Below, one piece after another: positions 52,355 through 62,517 of a stretch of 64,000 bases of DNA (positions are counted from its first letter, which is position 1; every line of letters starts with the position of its first letter). This stretch comes from Eimeria necatrix (lineage: Eukaryota > Apicomplexa > Conoidasida > Eucoccidiorida > Eimeriidae), in assembly GCF_000499385.1 (NCBI RefSeq), contig NW_013651812.1, forward strand, positions 176,280-240,279. The letters run 5' to 3'. Both the position numbers and the translations under genes were made by a program. The notes under the pieces are model-generated. The model saw only the letters and a list, made by a program, of their open reading frames with translations, was not told where the DNA came from and did not search any database.

Positions 52355-53664
52355 CGCGCACCGGTCATGGCCAGCGGCGTGGCGCCAGGGGTCAAGCCGG
52401 AAGTCATGGGGGTGGCGCCCGGAGTCTGGGAAAGGCCGGGGGTGGCGAGGCCGGCGTCGGAGCCGTCGGCCAGGCGGGCCCCCGTGAGCGGAGTGGCCAT
52501 GGCCGAGCCCACCCCCGAGCCCTCTTCGCCGCCAGGCACTGGAGTTGCGTCCCATCGACTTTTCTTTTTCATTGCCAACGGAGTTTGGCCTCCAGGCCCC
52601 GCCACGAGCGGCGTGGCTCCCCACTGGCCGGGGGTGGGCGTTTCCTGCGGTGTACGTACACCCCAGCGCGCGCGCGTGAGCGCGCCGCTTCCGCGCCGAT
52701 CCGCGGGAATTTAGTGCTTTCCCGCTCAGATTCAAGTTTAAAAGAGTAAAAGTGTTGAATAAAAGTGGAAATTCGGAAGTTTCGCGAGAAAAAAAACGAA
52801 AAGTGGAAAAGTTGCACAGAAAGCTGCACGAAAGCTGCACGAAAGCTGCACAGCGACGTACCTGGCCAGTGCCGGGCTGCGCCGGCGTGGCGTCCCACCG
52901 GCTTCTCTTTTTGGGTTTTTGTTCTGCTGCTTCTGCTGCTGCTTCTCCGCCAGAAGCCATGGGCGTGTCGCCCCAGCCGGGGGCCTGGCCGCCGGCCTGG
53001 AGGGGAGTGTCCCAGCGGCTGGTGAGGCTGGCGGCAGCAGCAGCAGCGCCCTCGCTGCCCTGCTGCTGCTGCTGCTGCTGCAGCGCCAAGCGCTCTGCGT
53101 CGGTGAGCTGGCGGTCGCCGGCCCAGCGGCCGCGCTTGCCCGCGGCGGCCGCGCCCGCCGCCTCCTGCTGCTGCTGCTGCAGCAGCTGCTGCGCGAAAGC
53201 CGCGTCTTCCTGCAGCTTGCGGATTTGTTTGACTGCTGCTTGCTTCTCCCTGTCGAGCTGCTGCTCCACCATCACGTCTGCGTAGCTGCGGGCGCTCACG
53301 TCGGCCCTGCGGCCCCCGTCTGCAGCGAAAGGGTCTTGTCTTTCGGGCGAGAGCGCTCGCTGGAAGCGCTGCCTGCGGTACAAGTCCTCGCGAGCGACGC
53401 TGGCCTTCTTCTCGAGGAGCGCTGCAGCGTCGCTCGCGTCCCCCCCCCCGGCGGACAGCATCGCTCGCCGCTCGCTCTCCACCAGCCGCGCCACCGAGTC
53501 CACGCCCCTGCGCTGCGGCTGCGCCTCTTCGCCGAAAACGGCCCCCAGCGGCGTCGGCTGTTCATCTTCTGCGGGGATCTCCGAGAGGTACTGGTGGACG
53601 GGCGTTTCGCCGTAGAGGTGTGCGTCGAAGGCGCCCTTCGAGGTCAGCGGCGCCTGGCTGCCCG

Positions 53665-53709
<45 letters not shown>

Positions 53710-53746
53710 GGCTGCCGGAGCCGCCGCGGCCGTCGCCGTTCTCCAT
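47998..53746 (-). CDS. SF3B1: Splicing factor 3b subunit 1 (SF3B1/SF3b155), 9 exons, 1363 aa
   Basis: Core of the U2 snRNP SF3b complex; its HEAT-repeat ring holds the branch-point helix. Exons (minus strand): 53746-52862, 52644-52362, 52124-51649, 51501-51331, 51181-50934, 50624-48919, 48714-48623, 48427-48332, 48132-47998; phases close to 1364 codons with the stop. The N-terminal half is disordered, with poly-Ser (about 13) and Gln/Ala tracts from CAG runs, then repeated SRWDATP/TPxxTP motifs that in the family bind U2AF-homology partners and are phosphorylated. From exon 4 it is highly conserved: [99 protein letters not shown]. The stop at 47998 follows ARHELELVI, matching the usual end. 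It is slightly longer than the 1304-residue human protein because of repeat tracts. Start chosen as the first ATG of the open N-terminal exon ([12 protein letters not shown]). Confidence 0.97.
48443..48490. repeat. Short tandem duplication in an SF3B1 intron
   Basis: The string aaaagcgcacagaggagtg occurs twice, 27 bases apart, in the intron between SF3B1 exons 48714-48623 and 48427-48332. Confidence 0.75.
50757..50821. repeat. (CTGCAG)n/(CAG)n tract in an SF3B1 intron
   Basis: Alternating CTGCAG units pass into pure CAG. The tract lies in the intron 50625-50933, not in coding sequence. It is the leftmost long CAG tract of the repeat-rich part of the window. Confidence 0.9.
52158..52352. repeat. 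Two (CAG)n runs inside one SF3B1 intron
   Basis: Runs at about 52165-52203 and 52315-52350 fall in the intron 52125-52361. On the plus strand they create a long glutamine/serine open frame that is not a gene. Confidence 0.9.
52649..52662. repeat. Palindromic 14-mer GGTGTACGTACACC
   Basis: Perfect palindrome directly upstream of the acceptor of SF3B1 exon 2: on the minus strand the palindrome is followed immediately by GCAG and then the exon. A variant (tgtacatacacc) lies at 51299-51310 in another SF3B1 intron. Confidence 0.9.
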
Positions 53747-54907
53747 CGCGGCCGGAAGCGCTGACGCTAGCCCGCAGGCAGAACGCGGGGAAAGCCCCTG
53801 CCGCAACTGCTGCTATCCAGCCCAAGTGCTGCTGCTGCTGCTGCTCGCCCGACAGCCCTGCTGCTGCGCTGCTGCTGCTGCGTCTCGCCCGGAACGGAAG
53901 CGCTTTGTGCTGCAGTCCGCGAAAAAGCCCCTAAGGCCGCCAAAGGCCTTCGAATCGCTGCGCTGCAGCGCGAAATTCAACGCGGCCGGCCGCGGCTCCT
54001 GCGGTGGCGGCAGCTGAGCTCTCCAGCCTCGCCTCTCAGCTGGCCATGGGCTCCAACAAAGCACTCCGCAAACAAAACGCAAATGCCTACTCCGAAGAAA
54101 AGCTTGGGAAACTGCGTAAATCTGCGGCGCTGCAGAGGCCGCCGCAGCCGCCGCGGCAGCCGCCATTCAACTTCCCCTGCATGCAGACAAACCCGCAGCG
54201 CCAGCGGGCAACCCCCTTCGCTCCCCAGTCGATTCCTAGCCAGCAATTTTCTCCAATCTTTTCCTGCAAAAGCAAAAGGAACGCGCAAAATCAGCGCAAG
54301 GGCGCAGCCTGAGACGCCGGCGTGCCCGCGGTGCCCCACATTCCGCACGAGCATCCGCCCGAACTTCCGGCGTTTTCCAACCCCTTTTGGGCTCCAAAAG
54401 AAGAAAATATGTAAATGAAATAGTTTTAGCGGCAGAGCTCAAGTAGGGGCGAGCAGGGCAAGCAGCACACGCCCAGTTTCCCGCGCTTCCCCCTGGGTCT
54501 GAACTCCCGCGGGGAGGCAACTTTGCAGCTTGCTTCATGCATGACGGCTTCAGCCACAGCGTAGGCACTTAAGCCCTTAAAGTGAAGAGCAGGAGAGGCT
54601 GAGCTGAGGCTGCAGCAGATCAGTGCAAAAGGGTGTTAGTTCCATATCATTAGGGGTGGCTCTCTGTGAGCTCGGGCTCACTGCGAACACCCTAAGCGCT
54701 GTTCATAATGAAGGACCCTTAGTAGGGAAGTGAAGCTGCAGCAATAAGAGATTTGTATGGCGTCTGCAGGCTGCGGAAGTTGTTTTGCTGCTGCAGCTTT
54801 CCTCGGCCTGAAGCGCTATTTGAACGCCGCTGGGATGTAGACTTCGGGCTGCGCAGGCCAGCAGGTGCAGATCCGCATTTAAATAGCCTTTAGGATCATC
54901 TTTAAAC

Positions 54908-54950
54908 AGGAAATACTTTGAGTATTCCCAGGAAATACTTTGAGTATTCC
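54908..54950. repeat. 22-bp direct duplication
   Basis: aggaaatactttgagtattc occurs twice back to back, near 54908 and 54930. Confidence 0.85.
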
Positions 54951-55817
54951 ACAAGAATATCTAGTTGAACGGGAGGTTGCATGCATGCATGTCTATACGA
55001 AGTTGTACAGTTGTTTGTTTCGTGAGTTCGATCCGTGCTTATATCTGAATTACTTGTCTACACAGAACATGAATACATATTTTGCATTATTATTGCATTT
55101 GAAACACAGTTACAGGCATACTTTATGGCTGGGTTCGGAAGCCACTGTTTGTCGATGGTCAGTGCAGGAATTTGCCTTAGCTCTGGAGGCACAGCGCTGT
55201 TTTTTGGTTTTATTGAACGAAATTATGTTTATTAAGTTTGAGTTCGTGTTCAAATGCATGCGGGATGCATGCGGCATGCATGCGGGATTTGCTTGTTTGC
55301 ACCTTTTTGCTCCTTGCACATATGCTGAGTTCAGTTACTTTCGTCTTTGAAAACCGGAAATATTAAAATATTTCCATTTTCACCAGTTCTCCCGCAATAA
55401 GAAAGGCCCAGAAACAAATTAAGAAACAAATTAAGAAAGACTTCGTTGCAGCTTTCTGCACGAATTCAATGCGAGCTTTCTCATTCGCAGTCTGCTGTTG
55501 CAACTTTTCACGTTTCTCCAGCAAAAGGCGCTCGCTGCGTCTTTTCCATTTTCTTTTTTTTTCTATTTTGTCTGAAACAGATAAAGTTCTGGTTGTGTGG
55601 ATCTCCTCAAGTGTTTTCAAATAAGCATATAAGTCTATTACAATTATATTTTGGATTTATTTCTTCCAGTTTTGCCCACCAGTGTATTCATTTATTGAGT
55701 ATTTTATTTGAATTTGGCCGTTATGTTTTTGCCTTTCTGCCATTTCCTCAAGACAAGAGGAAAAGGGGAAATGACTTAGCGCATCTACTTACTTCGAAAC
55801 CTCGGTGAAGGTACATT

Positions 55818-56040
55818 CTAGCCACGGCTAGCTACGGCTAGCTACAGCCAGCTGCAGCTAGCTACAGCTAGCTATGGCTAGCTACAGCTAGCTTTGGCTA
55901 GCTGCAGCTTGCTACGGCCAGTGACCGCTAGCCACAGGCGGCTACAGCTACAGCTAGCTACGGTTAGCTACAGCTAGCTACGGCTAGCTACAGCTAGCTG
56001 TAGCTAGCTGTACATGGGGGGAGCTAGCCACAGCTGCTTA
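55818..56040. repeat. About 10-bp GCTAGCTACA minisatellite
   Basis: About 20 imperfect copies of a 10-bp unit (gctagctaca/gctagctacg, with degenerate versions) in tandem. Each unit carries the palindrome AGCTAGCT, so the array can form many small hairpins. It lies between two divergent genes. Confidence 0.92.
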
Positions 56041-56910
56041 CAGCTCGCGCCTCGTGAAAAGAGAAAACAGGAAAGCAGGTGTCTTTGTGGCTCGCAGCTT
56101 CTGCGTGGGAAGTGTTGAGAGTTTCCCGAAAGAGTTGTAATGTGAAGTTTCTGGGCTGGCGGTTTTGTCTAAATTTAAACAAAGTGTTCTATTTAGATTT
56201 CTTTGTTGAAATTTGAACAGAAGGATTTATTCAGTTGTGACAATGAAGGCGAGCGAAGGGATCTACCACTCCCAGATATGTGGCCTTCTGCAAGGAGCAG
56301 GATCGCCCAGCAGCACAGCTGCAGCGAATGGCAATTTGGAAGCAGCAACAAATTAAAAAGCAATTTGGGACTTTAATAACGAAATTAAGTTGCGAAGTTG
56401 CGAAATTTGTGACTGCTGCGCATGCATTCCGCAGGCACCTGGAAGCCCCGGCAGGTTCCCCGTGTCCAGCCTCGACGGATCCGGAGTCAAACGAGAGAGC
56501 TATTGCTGCACATTTGAAACGGAAATGATTGGAATGCAAAAAGAGAGAACACTAACTAAAAAAGGCGAATAAAAGTGGCGTTTGAGGCCTTCGCAGACAA
56601 CACTGAGCAGCAGCGCCGCGGTGGGGCTGGGTACGCCGCGCTGCGGCCTGGGTCGCCGCATGCGGAAAAGCGCCCCCGAAGCCCCACTGACATTTATTTT
56701 GTGCAAAATGACAAACTTTCGGATAATGTTTGCGACTTAGCATGTTTTCTTTGCCGCGGGTTCGCGGGAAAGGCGGGCGGCGTCCGCTGCGCGGTGTTGG
56801 TGGCGGTGGCCGCAGCGCTGGGGTTTCGCGCGGACTTGGGCTGAATCTGCGGGTTTTCGCGCGGATCTCGCGCTGATTTCGAATTGTTTTGAATAGTTTG
56901 GGACTTGCGG

Positions 56911-56999
56911 ATGGTTTCGGAGCTTGCGGCGGGGAAAGTCGCGGCGGATCGGCCGCGGGCGCGGCTGCGTCGGCTGAGGGCGAAGGCGGAGCCGGCGGA

Positions 57000-57032
<33 letters not shown>

Positions 57033-58499
57033 CTGCTGCAGCAAGCTGGCGGGAGAGGAGCCGCCGCGGGAGCAGCAAGAAAAGAAAAGGGAGCTGCAGA
57101 AGCCCTCGAAGGCGGAGCGGATTCTGCTGCCCAGCGAAGACCCCGTGTACCGGCCTGCGCTGGCGCCCTCGCAGCTGCCGCTGGGCTTTTCGCAAGTGGC
57201 CGCCAGAGGCGAAGAGAGCTTCAGCGAGCAGCAGCAGCAGCTGCTGGCGCTGGGGGCCCCCGGGGCCACGGGGCTGTGGCGCATGCATGCGCGCAGCGGG
57301 CTGAAGTACCGCAAGGGCCCCTTCACGCAGGAGGAGCAGCAGCTGCTGCGGGAGGCGCTGCAGCAGCTGGCGCAGCAGGAGGGCCTGGGTTCGGCGGAGG
57401 AGGCTGCGCGGAGCCTGGCGAGCGGCGGGGGCCCCCGGGGGGGCCCCCGGGGGGGCCCCCTGGGGGCCCCCCTGGGCGCCGCGGCGGGGGGCCCCCCGGG
57501 GGCCCCCCGGGGGCCCCCCGGCCGCTTCCAAGCCGTCGCCCGCTGCCTCCCCGAACGCCCCTTCGCCTCCATCTACGGCTACCTGCGCCGCAGCATGGCT
57601 GCGGGGGTGCGGAGGGGCCCCTGGGGGCCCCTCGAGACGCTGCAGCTAGCTGAGCTAGCCAAGCAGCTAGCTGGCCCGCGGCGGGGCTGCTGGGTGAAGA
57701 TTGCTGCAGTGCTTAACCGGCGGCCCGCAGACGTTTGCGACAAGTGGCGGGCCATTGCCCCGCGGCTGAGTCACTACGAGGCCCTGGCCCGCAGGGCGCT
57801 GCGGGAGGCCCCTGCTGCTGCTGCTGGCGGTGCAGCAGCAAACTGGCGAGGAGCTGCCGGCCTTCGGAGTGCCCTGGCGCCGCATCCAGGCCGAGAACTT
57901 CCCGCAGCAAACGCATGCATTCTTGCGGAGGGAATACAACTTGCTGCTGCTGCCGCAGCTGCTGCAGCAGCGGATGGGCGCGGAGCCGCGGCCCGTGCTG
58001 CTGCGCCACCTGCTGCGCTGCTTCCAGCGGCTGCAGCAGCAGCAGCTGCCGCAGGGGCTGCGGGGAGTCGAATGGCTGGACATTTTGCCCCTGGCTCCTG
58101 CGCGGCTGCAGCGGGACTTGCTGGCAGCAGCAGCAGCAGGCTTGATGCGGGAGCGGGGGCTGGGGCTGGAGGCTGCGGTGCCGCTGCTGCTGCAGCAGCA
58201 GCAGCAGCAGCTCGCCGCCACCCGCAAGAAAGACGCAGCCAGGCTGCTGCGCGCTGCGCTGCCGCTGCAGCAGCAGCAAACCCTCCACGACCAAGTCCAG
58301 GCCAAGGCTGCTGCCAGGGGCTGGAGTCTCAAGAAGCAGCGCCGGAAGCTGCGGCGGGCCATTCGAAGAGCAGCAGCAGCAGAGCTGCAGCGCCTCAAGA
58401 CACGGCTTGCTGCTGTCAGGGAGGCGCCCCTCAACGCGCCCCCCAAGGGCGTGCAGCACCAGCTCCGGGATCAGGCCAGGCCCCCCGCGATCGAGGACT

Positions 58500-58545
<46 letters not shown>

Positions 58546-58685
58546 GCTGGCACTTGAACAGGGGGGAACGGTCGGAGCCACTGCTGCGCTGCTCGACACG
58601 CCCTTCACAGCCTCCGAGCTGCCTCTGGCGGAAGCAGCGGAGAAGCGAGACGCGCAGCAGCAGACGCGTGCAGCTGCTGCTGCTG

Positions 58686-58717
<32 letters not shown>

Positions 58718-59074
58718 GCTGCAGCGGGGGAGGCCGAGGGCGACGAGAACGAGGCCGGGAGCAGCAAACTGCTGCAGCAAAGCGACGGAAGCGCGAAGAA
58801 GAGAAAAAGAAGCAGCAAGAAGCAGCAGCAAAAGGAGCTGCTGCTGCTGCCTTCCTCCAGTGCTTCCGAAAGTGAACAGGAAGCGGCGGTGCTTCCTGCA
58901 GCAAAAGAAAAACAAAAAGTCAAAAACAAAAACAAATCCAATTTTGAATTCAAAGAAAAAGACAAAAAGAAACAGAAAGTGAAAGAGCCGGAGGAGCTGC
59001 AGGCGGAGGTTTCCGAATCGCCGCAGAAGAAAAAGAAGAAAAAAAGAAAAGAATGCGACGAAGAGCCCACTTGA
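56911..59074 (+). CDS. Myb/SANT-domain nuclear protein, about 720 aa, with one frame discontinuity
   Basis: Probable DNA-binding protein. From ATG 56911: basic N-terminus, poly-Ala from a CTG run (57002-57045), a first Myb-like repeat (KYRKGPFTQEEQQLLREAL) interrupted by a Gly/Pro block (57427-57525), a second repeat (RRGPWGPLETLQLAELAKQL ... WVKIAAVLNRRPADVCDKWR) and a third (LLLLLAVQQQTGEELPAF ... PWRRI). The C-terminal half has Gln, Ser and Ala tracts and a strongly basic nuclear-type end (SPQKKKKKKRKECDEEPT). The VCDKWR signature resembles TTF1/REB1/DMTF1-type Myb repeats. The frame shifts by one between the second and third repeats, around 57770-57830: either an indel in the CTG run or a 25-base GT-AG intron at 57770-57794. 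Repeat tracts make the long antisense frame 57713-59254 open by chance. Confidence 0.83.
57427..57525. repeat. GGGGGCCCCC-type block repeat in coding sequence
   Basis: Runs of 5-7 G alternating with runs of C encode Gly/Pro/Arg inside the first Myb-like repeat of the nuclear protein. Strongly self-complementary and able to form G-quadruplexes. A similar block lies at 60176-60360. Confidence 0.9.
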
Positions 59075-59805
59075 GTTCATTACTTTTCCTCTTTGCACAA
59101 ATTCTTGTTTATTTGCATATATGAATTGCCACTGGGAACTTAAACTCAAGAAAATGGACTCTGCGAATATTTGCAACAACTGCATGAAGTTGAACTTGCA
59201 ACTCCGCCAAAGTGGAAGGACAGCCTGACGATGCAGAAGTGCAAATATTTGCAAATGCAGAAATTTGCAACAAATTCAGACAATAATATTCATGCAAAAG
59301 TGCATATGCATGCACTTGTTCAACTGTGCAGAATATGCTTACCGCTGGTCCTGTGCGCGTGCTGCGGATCCGCAGAAACAGCAGGTAAACGCGCTTTAAA
59401 AGTGTGCTGGTGCTGCACATCTTTTAATTTCTTTTTAATTTCTTTTATTTAATTATTTTGCACTTTCTGGCCGTCATCGCCACGGGGGCGAGGCTGCGCG
59501 CCTCACCTGGTGGCTGTTCTTCCGCCATGCAAACATGCAGTGCATGCAAACAATTTAGACTTAAAGTGCATGCAAATAGTTTAGAATTTATAATAAACAC
59601 AAATAGTTTAGAATTTATAATAAATACAAGTTGTAGAGTAAATGCAAATTATAATTGGACTTGCGTGGCAAAGAGATCCGGCAGCCTCAGTCAGTTCAGG
59701 TTCCCTGCAGCGCCGGCAGCTGATCTGTTCCCTTCTGCTGCACTTGGAAATAATTTTTCATTTTTAATTCAACTTCATTCCAAGACTTTGAAAAAAGAGT
59801 TCGAG
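59075..59805. other. Short convergent intergenic stretch; possible tiny minus-strand gene
   Basis: A minus-strand ATG at 59528 opens MAEEQPP and ends at a gtgagg donor. A gtaagc donor lies at about 59341 and a frame ending at 59109 reads TLAELQVQLHAVVANIRRV. Phases do not close in any combination I tried, so no gene is called. A 27-base duplication (aatagtttagaatttataat) lies at 59576-59630. Confidence 0.3.
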
Positions 59806-61247
59806 TTAATTGAATTGATTGCAAGGAGGCGAGACTCTGCGCTCCCTGCGCATATTCGCCTGCGAAAATTCAAGCTGCTGCAGCAGCAGCTTCTGCTGCA
59901 GCAGCAGCTTCTGCTGCAGCAGCAGCTTCTGCTGCAGCAGCAGCTTCTGCCGCAGCAACAGCAACATGGTCTGCTGTTGCTTCTCGGCATGCCGCGCAGC
60001 TGTTGCTGCTGCTTCTGTTGCACGTTGCAAAGCCTCAATAGCTGCTGGTTTTTGCTGCTGCTCCGAGCTGTGCTGCTGCTGCTGCTGCTGCCAGCTCCTC
60101 TTCTGTGGGAAGCCGAGTCAACGGGTAAACAGTGTTAATTGCCGGAGTCGGAGAAACGGGCCCGGGGGCCCCTGGCGCCACTGGTGGGGGGCCCCCCCCA
60201 GGGGCCCCCACAGGGGCCCCCCCAGGGGCCCCCCCAAGGGGGCCCCAAGGGAGGCCCCAAGGGAGGCCCCAAGGGGCTGCCGCAGGGGGCCCCCCAGGGG
60301 GGCCCCCTTGGGGGCCCCCCTGGGGGCCCCCTTGGGGGCCCCCTTGGGGGCCCTGCTGGAGATTGAGGCGGGTGGGTAAGTTGAGTTCGGGGATTTCGGG
60401 TTCTTTGGAATAAAAGACTTCTGTGAATTCCATGAGCTGAAGAGAAGTGCAGTTAAGTTGTTGAGTGTTGAACTTGAAAAAAATTCAAGTTTTTGAACTT
60501 TGAACTTGAAAAAAATTCAAGTTTTTGAATTTTGAACTTGGGAAAAATTCAAGTTTTTGAATTTTGAACTTGAAAAAAATTCAAGTTTTTGAATTTTCAA
60601 GTTTTCGGCTTTCTGACTTTTACCCACAGCTTTCAGAATCTGCTCCGCCAAGTCCTCAGGGCCTGCAGAATGTTGAATTGAAATAAAAGTTAAATTTGAA
60701 TTTTAAATTTAATGAATTTCAAATTTGAACTTCAAATTAATTTGAACTTCTCACTGGCCAGTTCTGCTTCTGTCTCAGTGCATTTTCGCCTGCATTGCTG
60801 GGGGAATTTAAAGTTGAATTTCTTTTTCGAAAATTCAATTTAATTTTTTGAAGTTTTTTGAAGTTTTTTGAAGTTTTTTGAAGTTTTTTGAAGTTCAGCA
60901 TTTAATGGAGAATGAATTGGCCAAGAAATGAGGAAAAGTGGCATTTAATGGCATTTAATGCAGAATCAATTAAGACTTCTTTTGCAAGTTCAGCTCTTAA
61001 TTCGGCCTTCTCTGCAGCAGCGCTCGTTATTGCGGCTTTCAGGCGCAGCAGCAGCAGCAGCAGCTGCTGCTGCTGCTGCTGCCAGTTACCAGCTGCGAGC
61101 GGTCTTCGCCGGGGCTTGCTGCAGAGTGGAAGTTGCTGCAGCAGCAGGTTTTGAAGTATGCTGCTGCCTTACGGATTCTGGAGACTGTCATGATGCAGCA
61201 AATCTCGCAGATGTCCTGGCCGCACTGCAGCAGACATTTGAATGGCT

Positions 61248-61278
<31 letters not shown>

Positions 61279-62068
61279 GGACTTGCCTGCGCCTCTTCTG
61301 CTGCACTTGCACTTGCGATCGAAAACGCAGCGCAGCGCTCCTCCCTCGCCTCTGCCGAGTCGAAGCAGCAAAAATAAATCGAAGTCCAAGAGAATCGGAA
61401 AGCTGCAGCAGCCAAGCTGCAGCAGCCGAGCTGCAGCAGCCGAGCTGCAGCAGCTGAGCTGCAGCAGCCGAGCTGCAGCAGCCGAGCTGCAGCAGCAGCG
61501 CAGCAGCAGCAGCAGCGTACTCAGGCGGTGGAAGCTGCATTCACATTCCGGGGGGAGAGGGGGGTCGCCGCGCAGGGCCTCGTCGGCGGCGCAAACAGTT
61601 CCTGTTTGGAGAAAAAGAAAAAATTCAACTTCGCAAATTCGACTGAGTCCGAAAGCGCTGCGCAGTACCGTTGTGGACATCCGTGACTTGGGCGAACGGC
61701 CCGTCGGCGAGGGCGCTGGGGCCGAGCCCGCGCGGACTCCACGCGCGAACAAGTGCGAACTGCAGTGAAATTAAAGAGACAAAAACAAAAAGCATTTTGA
61801 AAAGCTTTGCAAAAAATGCAGCTTTCCGAGATCAGTTCAAGTTTCGCTTTCCGCGGCGAAACTTGAACGGAACTTGCGGCGGTGGTTGGGGTGTACGTAC
61901 ACCTCAGCCCGCGCAGCCACGCGCTCCAAGCCGCAAAACTCGCCGCACTTTTCTCTGTCCATTCCCAACTCGGCAAACGTGCAACAGCAGCACTTAAACG
62001 GTCTTTGCTTGCAATTCAACTTCCTTTTTCCGCCGAAGTCCTTCAAAAACCATTCCAAGTCTTCAGCG
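59806..62068 (-). CDS. Unrecognised spliced gene with Cys-rich, Gln/Leu and Gly/Pro segments (5' incomplete)
   Basis: Nine exons on the minus strand: 62068-61903, 61759-61669, 61601-61521, 61224-61173, 61118-60977, 60773-60755, 60662-60628, 60436-60182, 60102-59806. Every phase closes and the total is 379 codons with the stop. The N-terminal part has EDLEWFLKDFGGKRKLNC, a CCCC cluster and FALVRAWSPRGLGPSALADG; the middle is Gln6-Leu6 followed by a charged Ala/Glu helix (EKAELRAELAKETEAELA); then MEFTEVFYSKEPEIPELNL, a Gly-Pro block, poly-Gln, a coiled-coil-like stretch (AIEALQRATEAAATAARHAE) and a KLLLQQ repeat. The first exon listed starts with one base of a split codon, so a 5' exon is missing; it may lie between 62069 and 62420. 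No family recognised. Weaker choices: the donors at 60628 (gct|gtgggt) and 60182 and the acceptor at 60773. Confidence 0.65.
59875..59950. repeat. 18-bp coding repeat (KLLLQQ)
   Basis: Four tandem copies of an 18-bp unit (cttctgctgcagcagcag) encode the repeat KLLLQQ in the last exon of the unrecognised minus-strand gene. Confidence 0.9.
60176..60360. repeat. Gly/Pro-encoding GGGGCCCCC block repeat
   Basis: About 185 bases of alternating G and C blocks with units such as caaggggggcccc, coding Gly-Pro-Gln/Pro-Trp on the minus strand (exon 60436-60182). Both strands stay open across it. Confidence 0.9.
60470..60600. repeat. AT-rich imperfect tandem repeat with internal dyad
   Basis: Roughly 40-bp units, each containing cttgaaaaaaattcaag, a perfect inverted repeat. 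The array sits in the intron 60437-60627 of the unrecognised minus-strand gene. Confidence 0.88.
60846..60896. repeat. 10-bp ttttttgaag tandem repeat
   Basis: Five copies in a row, in the intron 60774-60976 of the same gene. Confidence 0.9.
61403..61510. repeat. 15-bp GCTGCAGCAGCCGA minisatellite
   Basis: Six to seven imperfect 15-bp units followed by pure CAG, within the intron 61225-61520. The period is a multiple of three, which opens long false frames on both strands. Confidence 0.9.
61890..61903. repeat. Palindromic 14-mer GGTGTACGTACACC at a splice donor
   Basis: On the minus strand the exon ending at 61903 stops inside this palindrome: the junction reads gag|gtgtac, so the palindrome itself supplies the donor GT. 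Confidence 0.85.
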
Positions 62069-62517
62069 CTGCATGCGCAGCAGCAGCTCCAGCAGCAGGT
62101 CAACGCGCCCCCAGAAAGGCCGCACTCCGCGCAGCAGCAGCGCTTGGCTGCAGCAGCAGCAATTGGCTGCAGCAGCAGCACTTGGCTGCAGCAGCAGCAC
62201 TTGGCTGCAGCAGCAGCATTTGGCTGCAGCAGCAGCACTTGGCTGCAGCAGCAGCATTTGGCTGCAGCAGCAGCACATGGCTGCAGCAGCAGCACATGGC
62301 TGCAGCAGCAGCACTTGGCTGCAGCAGCAGCACTTGGTTTAATGGAAGTGCAAGTCTTGAGTCTCGAGTCCAACAAGTCGCCTCCCCGCTCCAGCAGGCA
62401 CCATCTCCTCGACTCTTGCTTTAATTATTCTTTAATTCTTTAATTCTTTTATTCTTTTTATTCTTTTATTTCTTTTATTCTTTTATTTTTTATTTTTATT
62501 TTTTATTTTTCTTTTCT
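62069..62517. other. Intergenic: 19-bp minisatellite and T-rich tail
   Basis: Holds the 19-bp array (62145-62340) and a (ttcttttatt)n T-rich tract at 62425-62515 just past the START gene stop. The missing 5' exon of the upstream-lying minus-strand gene could be around 62340-62420. Confidence 0.5.
62145..62340. repeat. 19-bp minisatellite (cttggctgcagcagcagca)
   Basis: About ten copies. Because 19 is not a multiple of three, successive units cycle through all three frames, and no unit contains a stop on either strand, so all frames look open. This argues against a coding role. Confidence 0.93.

Larger units (their letters stand above)
53747..56910. other. Divergent intergenic region (SF3B1 / Myb gene)
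   Basis: GC-rich leader sequence with CTG runs (53828-53885) adjoins the SF3B1 start. A plus-strand frame at 54004-54312 is probably chance, being the complement of GC-rich leader. Bases 54690-56900 are AT-richer and hold a 22-bp duplication and a GCTAGC-type minisatellite. No gene was supported; both neighbouring promoters must lie here. Confidence 0.5.

Noticed and set aside
54004..54312. 102-residue plus-strand frame upstream of SF3B1
   Set aside because: Starts at GTG, lacks homology and overlaps the GC-rich SF3B1 leader region.
57713..59254. Long minus-strand open frame opposite the Myb-like gene
   Set aside because: It is the complement of CAG/CTG-rich coding sequence and translates to Leu/Cys/Ser/Gln runs with no domains.
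60035..60121. Frameshift in the unrecognised minus-strand gene at the poly-Ala/poly-Gln tract
   Set aside because: An intron 60103-60181 with proper borders and a ttaac branch-like site removes the need for a frameshift.
61039..61118. Intronic CAG run between exons 61173 and 60977
   Set aside because: The phase-consistent acceptor at 61118 puts this run in coding sequence as Gln6-Leu6 with an exactly closing frame.
61133..61768. Plus-strand frame with poly-Ala and LQQLSCSSRAAA repeats
   Set aside because: It is complementary to the spliced minus-strand gene and the 15-bp minisatellite.
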